From: Kiritimatiellia bacterium
Lineage (GTDB): Bacteria; Verrucomicrobiota; Kiritimatiellia; JAAZAB01
Direction: 5' to 3'
Assembly (NCBI GenBank): GCA_018400335.1
Contig: JAGYMT010000099.1
Location: forward strand, 1-6,765
Length of the DNA: 6,765 nt
The notes under the pieces are model-generated. The model ran no database searches, was not told where the DNA came from, and saw nothing but the letters and a program-made list of their open reading frames with translations. This document shows positions 1-5,838 of the stretch, in pieces. Both the position numbers and the translations under genes were made by a program. Numbering within the stretch: the stretch's first letter is position 1; each line of letters begins with the position of its first letter.

Positions 1-38
1 GGTGAGGGTTGGCGGAGCCATTGGATAACAAGCGGTCA

Positions 39-1715
39 ATGAACAAATCCGAACAATCCCGTTTTTCCCTGAGCCTCCGGATAAGCATAGGCGTGGCGTT
101 CGTCGGCATAGTTCTCCTGACGTCAGCCCTGCTTGGCGCCGCCACTTACCTGGGCATAAGCTCCTTCATCCGGACGGGGATCAGCGAAGAGCTGCGCGGC
201 GCCGCGGGACTGACGGCCCTCGCAATCAACCCCGCCGCTCACGCCGAGATTCAAAAACCGGGGGACGAGAAGAAGGAGGCATACGCCGCTGCACGCCGGG
301 TGATGCGGAAGGCCAGAAACCTGTGCCGCAACGTCCGCTTCATCTATACCATGAGGATGAACCCGGAAGGGCAAGTGATCTTTGTCGTTGACGCGGAAGA
401 TAACTTGTCCACGGCCAGCCGCGTGGGCGACATCTACCCCAACCCGTCCCCGAAACTCATCGCCGCCTTTTCAAAACCTTACGAAGTTCAGGTGGAAGAC
501 TGTTTCCAGACTGACAAGTGGGGAACATTTCTCTCCAGCTATGCCCCGATCACGAGCGGCGACGGCAGGCTCGATGCGGTGCTTGGAATGGACATCTCCG
601 CGCATGAGATCATTGGTTATGAAAGGTTCCATCTCGCGATAATCGCGGGCACATCCTCCGCAATAGCGCTGCTCGTCATCCTGCTGGGCTTCGTCTTCGC
701 GGCGCTGATAAGCCGCCCGTTGACAACTCTGGAATCCGACATGGCCCGGATCCGCGAATTCGATCTCTCAAGCGACACCCGGGTCTCCTCCCGCATCACC
801 GAGGTGGTGAAGATCAAGCAGGCTGTGGACGACATGAAGACGGGCCTGCGCTCATTCAGAAAATACGTACCCGCCGATCTGGTTGCCGACCTCATCAAGC
901 TGAGGAAGGAGGCCGTACTCAGCACCGAGCGTCGGAACATCTCAATCTTCTTCTCCGACATAGAGGATTTCACCGCCATCTCCGAGCAAACCCCGCCGGA
1001 ACAGCTTATCGAGTGCCTTTCCCTATATTTTCAGGGCATGACCGGCGCTATTATCAACCACCGCGGCACGGTGGACAAGTATATCGGCGACTCCATCATG
1101 GCCTTCTGGGGCGCGCCGTACAGGATGGAGAACCACGCCTTATCGTGCTGCCTTGCAGCTCTTAAATGCCACAGCTTCGGGTGCTTTCTCGCGGAGCGGC
1201 AGGCGGCAGCCGGGCTGCCCTCGTTCAAGACCCGCATCGGGATCAATTCCGGCGAGGCGATTGTCGGCAACATAGGCTACGAAGAAAGATTGAACTATAC
1301 GACCGTGGGCGACGCGGTGAATATCGCCAGCCGGATGGAAGGCCTCAACAAGCACTACGGCACCTCGATTCTCATCACGGAATCAACCTATGAGCAGGCG
1401 GCGGACAGCATAGAGGCGCGAATGATTGATATCGTCGCGGTAAAGGGAAGATGCGGCGCCCTGAAGATTTACGAGCTCGTTGCAGAGAAGGGCGAAATTG
1501 ACGAAGCCACAACACGCTTCATGGAGCTCTACTCACAAGGCATGACCCTTTACCTCTCCCGCGCGTGGAGCGAAGCGAAAGACGTGTTCCGCGAAGCCGT
1601 TCGCAGGAGGCCGCATGACAAGCCCTCCCTGATATTCATCGAAAGATGCGAGCAATACATTGAGGCGCCGCCGGACCATGAATGGAACGGCATCTTCACA
1701 ATGACGGAGAAATAG
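39..1715 (+). CDS. Membrane-bound class III adenylate/guanylate cyclase with extracytoplasmic sensor and HAMP
   Basis: Converts ATP (probably) to cyclic AMP in response to a signal sensed outside the inner membrane. Numbering from the ATG at 39 (558 aa): a basic N-terminus, a membrane segment at about 17-40, a Cache/PDC-like sensor region at about 45-195 (including FIYTMR and GQVIFVVDAE), a second membrane segment at about 198-225, a HAMP linker at about 225-280, and the catalytic domain at about 298-482. The catalytic residues are complete: metal-binding D307 (FFSDIEDFT) and D351 (GDSIMAFWG), purine-selecting K347 and T421, and transition-state N428 and R432 (NIASR). The K/T pair favours ATP over GTP. 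The last 60 residues (AWSEAKDVFREAVRRRPHDKPS) resemble one TPR unit, common behind this cyclase type. A TTG at base 9 is in frame just after an in-frame TGA at 3-5, but leaves no room for a ribosome site, so ATG 39 is preferred; neither start has a clear Shine-Dalgarno. The sensed ligand cannot be told. Confidence 0.9.
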   Translation: MNKSEQSRFSLSLRISIGVAFVGIVLLTSALLGAATYLGISSFIRTGISEELRGAAGLTALAINPAAHAEIQKPGDEKKEAYAAARRVMRKARNLCRNVRFIYTMRMNPEGQVIFVVDAEDNLSTASRVGDIYPNPSPKLIAAFSKPYEVQVEDCFQTDKWGTFLSSYAPITSGDGRLDAVLGMDISAHEIIGYERFHLAIIAGTSSAIALLVILLGFVFAALISRPLTTLESDMARIREFDLSSDTRVSSRITEVVKIKQAVDDMKTGLRSFRKYVPADLVADLIKLRKEAVLSTERRNISIFFSDIEDFTAISEQTPPEQLIECLSLYFQGMTGAIINHRGTVDKYIGDSIMAFWGAPYRMENHALSCCLAALKCHSFGCFLAERQAAAGLPSFKTRIGINSGEAIVGNIGYEERLNYTTVGDAVNIASRMEGLNKHYGTSILITESTYEQAADSIEARMIDIVAVKGRCGALKIYELVAEKGEIDEATTRFMELYSQGMTLYLSRAWSEAKDVFREAVRRRPHDKPSLIFIERCEQYIEAPPDHEWNGIFTMTEK

Positions 1716-1730
1716 CAGCCGCCAACGATG

Positions 1731-3005
1731 TTATGAACGCTCTTTCGCCAGCAGAGCGGCGTATGCGCCGTCACAGCGCGATCCGGGCGGGGTCAGCCTC
1801 CGCTCTTCAACCAGGCGAATGCCGGAACGAGCGGCCAGGCAGGAGCGCACGACCTCCTCATTCTCATCGGATTCCAGACTGCAGGTGCTGTACACGGCAC
1901 GCGCACCGGGCTTCAATCCGTCAAGGCACTTGTTAAGGATCTCACGCTGCTTGCACACCAGGCTCTTGAGCCGCGCTTCAGAAAACCTCCATCGCACATC
2001 CGGCTTTCTCCGGACAACGCCGGTGTTTGAACAGGGCACATCCAGGAGAACCCGGTCGAATGTTCCTGTCTCCGCTTCGTCCATCCGTCCCGCATCGCCC
2101 TGAACGACCTCCACGAACCCGTCGCACCGGAGCCTGCGCAGGTTGTCGCAAAGGCGGCCCATCCTGTCGGCATGCAGATCCATTGCCACGAGCCGGCCTT
2201 TCCTGCGCATCTGCTCGGCGATCAAGAAGGTTTTGCCGCCCGGCGCGGCGCAGACGTCGAGCACGCTCTCGCCCGGCAGCGGATTGAGCAGCTCCACGGC
2301 CATTCCGGCCGCGCGATCCATGACGGCGAACCCCCCTTCCCCATAGCCCGGCAGAGCAGAAACTCTGATGCCGCGCGCCGGCATGATCCAGCCATCCTCC
2401 GCCATGCTTTCATCTTCGATGGCAACACCGGACGAGCGCAGCGCGGAAAGACAATCCGGAATGCTTGAAACGAGGGTATTGACCTTCAGCGTTATCCCTG
2501 CCCCGTTATTGTTCCATTCGCAAAGGCGGAGTGCGGCTTCCTCTCCGAAAAGGGCGCGCCACCTTTCAAGAAGAACGTCGGGATGCGATATCCTGACACC
2601 CGCCGGCTGGCCAGGCAGCTCGGCAAGGATCGCGGATTTCTCCGAGACCAGCCTACGCATGACCGCATTAGCGAAACGTGTTTCTCCCGGCGAACACGCG
2701 GTTTTTACGGCCTCGACAAGTTCGTTCACGGACGCATGATTGGCGGCGCTCTTCATCAGGAGGACCTCGTATGCGCCGACCAGAAGAAAAGCCTTCAGCC
2801 CCCGCTGAGGCATCTTCCTGACGCAACGCCCTATCGCCCACTCCAGCATGCGCTTCCAGCGGACGACGCCAAGCACCACCTCGGTTATGAAAGCTCTGTC
2901 ATCGAGCTGCGCCTCGTCAAGCTGCCGCCCGGGAAACTCGCCGGCGCCGAGCCACCGACCTATCATCATCGCGGCCGCGCCGCGCGAGTTGTGTTGTCTG
3001 CCCAT
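1731..3005 (-). CDS. rsmB: 16S rRNA m5C967-type methyltransferase RsmB
   Basis: SAM-dependent RNA cytosine-C5 methyltransferase; the family methylates 16S rRNA at the position equivalent to E. coli C967. The protein is 424 aa, close to E. coli RsmB (429). Residues about 1-140 match the NusB-like RNA-binding domain (DRAFITEVVLGVVRW, SVNELVEAVK, FANAVMRRL). The Rossmann methyltransferase follows: SAM-binding DVCAAPGGKT at 250-259, acidic D276 and D304, DVPCSNTG at 322-329 carrying C325, and STCSLESDENEEVV from 373 carrying C375. C325 and C375 are the two cysteines expected of the RsmB/NOP2 family. The C-terminus DGAYAALL matches the usual DGFF-type end. On the minus strand GGCGGAG lies 4 bases before the ATG, supporting this start; MM at 13-14 is an alternative. 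It converges on the cyclase with a 15-base gap and no visible terminator. A paralogous RsmB/NOP2 methyltransferase with another target is possible, but the NusB-like domain favours RsmB. Confidence 0.92.
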   Translation of the reverse strand: MGRQHNSRGAAAMMIGRWLGAGEFPGRQLDEAQLDDRAFITEVVLGVVRWKRMLEWAIGRCVRKMPQRGLKAFLLVGAYEVLLMKSAANHASVNELVEAVKTACSPGETRFANAVMRRLVSEKSAILAELPGQPAGVRISHPDVLLERWRALFGEEAALRLCEWNNNGAGITLKVNTLVSSIPDCLSALRSSGVAIEDESMAEDGWIMPARGIRVSALPGYGEGGFAVMDRAAGMAVELLNPLPGESVLDVCAAPGGKTFLIAEQMRRKGRLVAMDLHADRMGRLCDNLRRLRCDGFVEVVQGDAGRMDEAETGTFDRVLLDVPCSNTGVVRRKPDVRWRFSEARLKSLVCKQREILNKCLDGLKPGARAVYSTCSLESDENEEVVRSCLAARSGIRLVEERRLTPPGSRCDGAYAALLAKERS

Positions 3006-3027
3006 CTTACTCCGCCATTAATTTAAC

Positions 3028-3191
3028 ACTTGGTTCCTGATAGTATCCAATGGAAGATTGGAATGATGGAATACTGGAAGGATGGAGCAACGAAGCAGGA
3101 AAAGAAGTCCCATTCTCAAAATTCCAACATTCCATTATTCCACTATTCCAGCATTTCCGTCACTACGTGACGATAGTGACTTGGTTCCTGA
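3028..3191. repeat. 13-base direct repeat bracketing the inverted TGGAANNN element
   Basis: ACTTGGTTCCTGA occurs exactly at 3028-3040 and again at 3179-3191, with 138 bases between. The enclosed segment is the inverted octamer array plus a small stem-loop: GTCACTA at 3159-3165 pairs perfectly with TAGTGAC at 3174-3180 around an 8-base loop. The hexamer GATAGT also occurs next to both copies (3039-3044 and 3172-3177). This could be the target-site duplication of a small non-autonomous mobile element, or a recombination product. No transposase or canonical terminal inverted repeat is visible. Confidence 0.55.
3051..3159. repeat. Inverted array of 8-base TGGAANNN units
   Basis: On the plus strand TGGAA begins at 3051, 3059, 3067 and 3075, with TGGAG at 3083: an exact 8-base period. 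After a spacer of about 33 bases the complement TTCCA begins at 3122, 3130, 3138 and 3146, again every 8 bases, with TTCCG at 3155. The two arms of about 37 bases are imperfect inverted repeats and could form a long cruciform or RNA hairpin. Variable positions are mostly A or T, unlike the surrounding GC-rich DNA. I infer a dispersed, MITE-like or structural intergenic repeat; its function is unknown. Confidence 0.75.
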
Positions 3192-3200
3192 AACCTACAC

Positions 3201-3251
3201 GCCTTCCGCCGAAGCTGTCAAGCACGGCGGAGGGCGCCCTGCGTTCGGGCG
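3201..3251. repeat. GC-rich overlapping stem-loops
   Basis: Bases 3201-3211 pair with 3225-3235 to give an 11-base stem with one T-G wobble and a 13-base loop (core CCGCCG/CGGCGG). The stem runs into the perfect palindrome AGGGCGCCCT at 3231-3240. CGCCC at 3235-3239 can alternatively pair with GGGCG at 3247-3251. The helices overlap, so they would be mutually exclusive. No T-run follows, so an intrinsic terminator is unlikely; a repeat element or protein-binding site fits better. Confidence 0.5.
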
Positions 3252-3304
3252 GGTGGGCAAGCTACAGAAAACACGCACCTGCATTCGTCACCGGTTCTTC
3301 TGTA

Positions 3305-3387
3305 GTGGCATGAGCGTCCTCGCTCGTGTCCCACTGATTTGCAATCTTTTTTTTTGTTAAGGCTCACGAGCCGGAGGCTCATGCCAC
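3305..3387. repeat. Pair of REP-like palindromes in opposite orientation
   Basis: The plus-strand unit at 3305-3328 and the minus-strand unit at 3365-3387 share the pattern GTGGCATGAGC, then 5-6 variable bases, then GCTCGTG. The inner bases are GTCCTC in one and CTCCG in the other. Each unit is itself an imperfect palindrome (CATGAGC against GCTCGTG), and the two can also pair with each other. A run of nine T (3347-3355) lies between them but does not directly follow a hairpin. The arrangement resembles the paired REP/BIME elements of other bacteria. A bidirectional terminator role is possible but not shown. Confidence 0.65.
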
Positions 3388-3474
3388 GGGGGACGCATGC
3401 GGTCCATGAGGCAAGACCGGGGAGTCCGGACATCTTGCACCTGATCGCAGATGGGAATTTAGTTCAAGATAGGT

Positions 3475-3503
3475 TTGACACTAATCGCAGTTGCTGGTAG
3501 CGT
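3475..3503 (+). promoter_or_regulatory. Probable sigma-70-type promoter of the dksA-like operon
   Basis: A perfect -35 TTGACA at 3475-3480 is followed after 17 bases by TAGCGT at 3498-3503. The second hexamer keeps the three best-conserved -10 bases (T, A and final T) but not the others. Transcription would start near 3510, giving a leader of about 80 bases before ATG 3589. TAGCGT is repeated at 3504-3509, so the exact -10 is uncertain. This is the only strong promoter-like site I see upstream of the four-gene cluster. Confidence 0.5.
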
Positions 3504-3588
3504 TAGCGTTTATTCAATCCGGCAGGCGCGAAGAATGGTCCCCGTCCGGCCGGTCTCAAGACAAGAACAAACCTCGATGAGATGCATT

Positions 3589-4245
3589 ATGGCTAAGAAG
3601 CAAAAAGTCGCCAAAGGCAAAAAAGCACCGGTTTCACCAAAATCATCAAAGGCTCCGCGCACGAAGGCTTCGCCCGTCAAGAAGGCAGCTGCGAAAAAGG
3701 CCGGCCCTGCCAGAAAGGCAGTGAGTAAGCCCGCGAAAAAGGCGGCGCGCGCCGTCAAAAAGACAACCGCAAAGAAGGCTTCCGCCCCCGCAAAGGCGCA
3801 CAAGCTGTCAGCGGATGACAAGAAGAAGTTCCGCGCCCTGCTCATACGAATTCGCGCCCACATCACCGGGCAGATAAACTTCCTCAGCACCGACAACCTG
3901 AGCCGTACGAAGGACGACACCGATCTTGACTTCCGCTCGGAAGAGCAGGGAACGGACAATTTCGACCGCGATCTGGCGCTTAGCAGGGTTAGCATGGAAC
4001 AGAACGTCCTTTTTGAAATTGACGAGGCTCTGAACCGGATTGAGACAGGCGCCTACGGCATCTGCGGGGATTGCGGGGAGCTGATTGAGAGAGGACGCCT
4101 CGCGGTCCTGCCGCATTCGCGCCTTTGCGTGTCCTGCCAATCGCAGGCTGAAACCGGCACGAAACGGACCCGGACCGGAGATGGCACCGTCTTTCGCAAT
4201 TCCGACTCCCCTGTCTCCGAGTCTGAAACCGAGGAAGAAGATTAA
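3589..4245 (+). CDS. DksA/TraR-type C4 zinc-finger protein with histone H1-like N-terminal tail
   Basis: A 218-aa DksA/TraR-family protein, probably a regulator that enters the RNA polymerase secondary channel. Residues 1-72 hold 23 Lys and 20 Ala with no acidic residue (AAAKKAGPARKAVSKPAKKA), like the tails of histone H1-like proteins. Residues about 73-156 form the helical coiled-coil part (LSADDKKKFRALLIRIRAHI, then EQNVLFEIDEALNRIETGAYG). The zinc finger is complete: C159, C162, C180 and C183, spaced CX2CX17CX2C. The last 15 residues are acidic (ESETEEED). The DXXDXA tip of E. coli DksA is not evident; DNFDRDLA lies nearby, so E. coli-like ppGpp synergy cannot be assumed. The frame is open back to a TTG at 3475, but that TTG is the likely -35 box; ATG 3577 is an alternative start and no start has a good Shine-Dalgarno. 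It lies 64 bases before lspA, an order I recall from Chlamydia as well. Confidence 0.85.
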   Translation: MAKKQKVAKGKKAPVSPKSSKAPRTKASPVKKAAAKKAGPARKAVSKPAKKAARAVKKTTAKKASAPAKAHKLSADDKKKFRALLIRIRAHITGQINFLSTDNLSRTKDDTDLDFRSEEQGTDNFDRDLALSRVSMEQNVLFEIDEALNRIETGAYGICGDCGELIERGRLAVLPHSRLCVSCQSQAETGTKRTRTGDGTVFRNSDSPVSESETEEED

Positions 4246-4288
4246 TCAAGAGGTCGTTCCGGTCGAGCACTGAACGAGAGCGCCCTCA

Positions 4289-4303
4289 CCTGATTAATTC
4301 AGG
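4289..4303 (+). promoter_or_regulatory. Small hairpin over the lspA ribosome-binding region
   Basis: CCTGA (4289-4293) pairs with TCAGG (4299-4303) around the loop TTAAT. The AGG at 4301-4303, six bases before the lspA ATG, is the only Shine-Dalgarno-like sequence there and would be buried in this stem. The hairpin is short, so a regulatory role is only a suggestion. Confidence 0.3.
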
Positions 4304-4309
4304 CTGGAA

Positions 4310-4804
4310 ATGAAACCTGCATGGAATATCATGGGGCCGGTGATCGGAGGGGCTGTTATACTCGCCGACCAGGCAACGAAGCATGCCGTCGGAAGGAACC
4401 TGTTGCTGGGCGAGTCAAGGACTGTCATACCCGGACTGTTCAACCTGGCCCATTCGCGGAATACCGGCGCGGTGTGGGGAGTGTTCCAGCAGCAACAGGG
4501 CTGGCTTATTCTTCTGTCATTGATGGTCCTGATTCTCTTCCTGATATTTCATCGGCGCATGGTGTGCGGGCGAGCGGTATACGGAATCGCATCGGCCCTG
4601 ATGGGTGGCGGAATTGTCGGCAACCTGATTGACCGCATCAAGTACGGGTGGGTAACCGATTTTCTTGATTTCCACATCGCGTCCGCCCACTGGCCGTGTT
4701 TCAATATCGCGGATGCCGCGATCTGCGCGGGAGTGGGTCTATATCTTCTGGCCTCCCTGCGGGAGTCCCCGGAAAAAGTTGAGCAATCCGCTCCGGCTGC
4801 CTGA
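4310..4804 (+). CDS. lspA: Lipoprotein signal peptidase (signal peptidase II)
   Basis: Inner-membrane aspartyl protease that removes the signal peptide from diacylglyceryl-modified prolipoproteins, cutting just before the lipidated cysteine. The 164-aa length is normal for the family. Four membrane segments are visible at about 7-27, 63-82, 89-108 and 130-150. Family motifs are present: DQATK at 20-24, RNTGAVWG at 50-57, GNLIDR at 104-109, TDFLDF at 116-121 and FNIAD at 131-135. D117 and D135 match the catalytic pair and are 18 residues apart, as in E. coli. It follows the dksA-like gene by 64 bases and is followed by miaA after 10 bases, so it is probably in the same transcript. The hydrophilic tail after about 151 is short and unremarkable. 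Confidence 0.95.
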   Translation: MKPAWNIMGPVIGGAVILADQATKHAVGRNLLLGESRTVIPGLFNLAHSRNTGAVWGVFQQQQGWLILLSLMVLILFLIFHRRMVCGRAVYGIASALMGGGIVGNLIDRIKYGWVTDFLDFHIASAHWPCFNIADAAICAGVGLYLLASLRESPEKVEQSAPAA

Positions 4805-4814
4805 TTAATCAACC

Positions 4815-5813
4815 ATGAAGACTTCACGGTGTACGAAGGATGATGGCGTTTGCGCGTTCTTCATCGTCGGATCCACGTGCTCGGGCAAGACGGCAGTTGC
4901 TCAGCGCCTCGCCGAGAACCTCGGGTTTGACATCCTTTCCGCCGATTCCATGCTGGTGTACAAGGGCATGGATATCGGGACGGCCAAGCCCTCGCCGGCT
5001 GAGCGCTCAAGGGCGCGGTACCATGGAATTGACGTGGTCGAGCCGGGCGAACCCTTCAGCGCTGCCATGTACCGGGAACTGGCCCTCGACGCCCTTTTGC
5101 AGGCGGATTCCAACGGGCGCGCGGTGATTGTCGCGGGGGGCACCGGCCTTTATATCAGGAGCCTGATTGACGGACTCTCTCCCCACGCGCCGGCGGACCC
5201 TGTTCTCAGGCGCGAGGCGAAGCAAGTGTTGCGCGAACAGGGCGTTGCCGGGCTCCAGGAATGGCTGAGGCGCGAGAATAGTGAAATACTGGATTCGCTG
5301 CCGGACAAGATGAACCCGCGGCGGCTTGTCCGGGCTCTGGAAATGGAGCGGGCGGGTGTCGCGCGCCGCGAGCGGCAATGGCGCAGCGCCGCCGAGCTCC
5401 CGCCCATTCCGGGTCTGCGCTTTCCCCGCGAGCAGTTGTTGGCGCGCATCGAAAAGCGTGCGCGGGACATGTTCGAAGGCGGCCTGCTCGACGAGGTCGA
5501 ACGCCTTCTTGAATCCCGTTTTGACTCCGCGCCGACGGCGCGCCAGGCGATAGGCTACGCGGAAGCAGTTGATTGCATACGCGGAATCCTCGGCGTGGAG
5601 GAGGCGATCGAGCGGACGATCGTCCGGACGCGGCAGCTCGCTAAGAGGCAGAACACGTGGTTCAGGCGCCAGGCCAATGTTGAGTGGCTGGAGTGCGACG
5701 AGTCAATGACCATAGCCGACATGGCGGCGATGGTCGAGGAACACTGGACCTCGCACGGCCCGACACCTATTAACGCATCTAACGCAGTTGACAAGCGCGC
5801 GGCAATACAATAG
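4815..5813 (+). CDS. miaA: tRNA dimethylallyltransferase
   Basis: Transfers a dimethylallyl group from DMAPP to N6 of A37 in tRNAs reading codons that begin with U, the first step toward ms2i6A. The protein is 332 aa, within the usual range. In order: a P-loop GSTCSGKT at 19-26 (commonly GPTASGKT), catalytic-region D44 in SADSMLVYKGMDIGTAKP, GGTGLYI at 108-114, NPRRLVRALE at 167-176, QAIGYAE at 244-250, and TRQLAKRQNTWFRR at 272-285. The P-loop Pro-to-Ser and Ala-to-Cys changes leave the key Gly, Lys and Thr intact. The ATG is 10 bases after the lspA stop and has no Shine-Dalgarno, suggesting translation coupled to lspA. About 10 residues precede the usual family start. The C-terminal 25 residues are low in recognisable motifs. 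Confidence 0.95.
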   Translation: MKTSRCTKDDGVCAFFIVGSTCSGKTAVAQRLAENLGFDILSADSMLVYKGMDIGTAKPSPAERSRARYHGIDVVEPGEPFSAAMYRELALDALLQADSNGRAVIVAGGTGLYIRSLIDGLSPHAPADPVLRREAKQVLREQGVAGLQEWLRRENSEILDSLPDKMNPRRLVRALEMERAGVARRERQWRSAAELPPIPGLRFPREQLLARIEKRARDMFEGGLLDEVERLLESRFDSAPTARQAIGYAEAVDCIRGILGVEEAIERTIVRTRQLAKRQNTWFRRQANVEWLECDESMTIADMAAMVEEHWTSHGPTPINASNAVDKRAAIQ

Positions 5814-5828
5814 ATTTTTTCAAAGCAT

Positions 5829-5834
5829 AGGAGG
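5829..5834 (+). promoter_or_regulatory. Consensus Shine-Dalgarno site that sets the lpxA start
   Basis: AGGAGG lies four bases before ATG 5839. The frame stays open upstream to an ATG at 5788 inside miaA, but this site and the family-typical first residues MSIHPTAIVDP both point to 5839. It is the only full-consensus ribosome site in the window. Confidence 0.8.
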
Positions 5835-5838
5835 CAGA

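Larger units (their letters stand above)
3006..3588. other. Repeat-rich intergenic region between rsmB and the dksA-like gene
   Basis: These 583 bases separate two divergently transcribed genes, and I find no convincing protein gene in them. They hold, in order: an inverted array of TGGAANNN units bracketed by a 13-base direct repeat (3028-3191), GC-rich stem-loops (3201-3251), a pair of REP-like palindromes around a T-run (3305-3387), and a probable promoter for the dksA-like gene (3475-3503). Smaller signals are the perfect palindrome GTCCGGAC at 3424-3431 and an ATCTTG/CAAGAT inverted pair at 3432-3437 and 3465-3470. The stretch 3252-3304 shows nothing I can name. Open frames through the region are created by the repeats. 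Confidence 0.75.

Noticed and set aside
9..38. TTG start of the cyclase at base 9
   Set aside because: It lies immediately after an in-frame stop with no space for a ribosome site; ATG 39 gives a normal short cytoplasmic N-terminus before the first membrane segment.
2583..3026. Plus-strand open frame of 147 codons opposite rsmB
   Set aside because: It overlaps the conserved NusB-like domain of RsmB on the other strand and has no recognisable motif.
3028..3191. CRISPR-like array
   Set aside because: The units are 8 bases with 3 variable bases and appear in inverted orientation; there are no 20-40-base repeats and spacers and no cas gene.
3050..3313. Open frame of about 87 codons through the octamer repeat
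   Set aside because: It is produced by the TGGAANNN array and GC-rich hairpins, shows no domain, and lies wholly in repeat DNA.
3305..3355. Intrinsic terminator made of the first palindrome and the T-run
   Set aside because: The T-run begins 18 bases after the hairpin ends, too far for a standard Rho-independent terminator.
3475..3588. N-terminal extension of the dksA-like gene back to TTG 3475
   Set aside because: The TTG is the first part of a perfect TTGACA -35 box, has no ribosome site, and the added residues do not look like DksA or like the lysine-rich tail that starts at 3589.
3510..3995. Antisense open frame of 161 codons opposite the dksA-like gene
   Set aside because: Its composition is the reverse image of the Lys/Ala codons (Phe/Leu/Ala-rich); the sense strand has a clear zinc-finger domain.
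5788..5838. Upstream in-frame ATG for lpxA inside miaA
   Set aside because: AGGAGG and the family-typical start MSIHPTAIV both support 5839.
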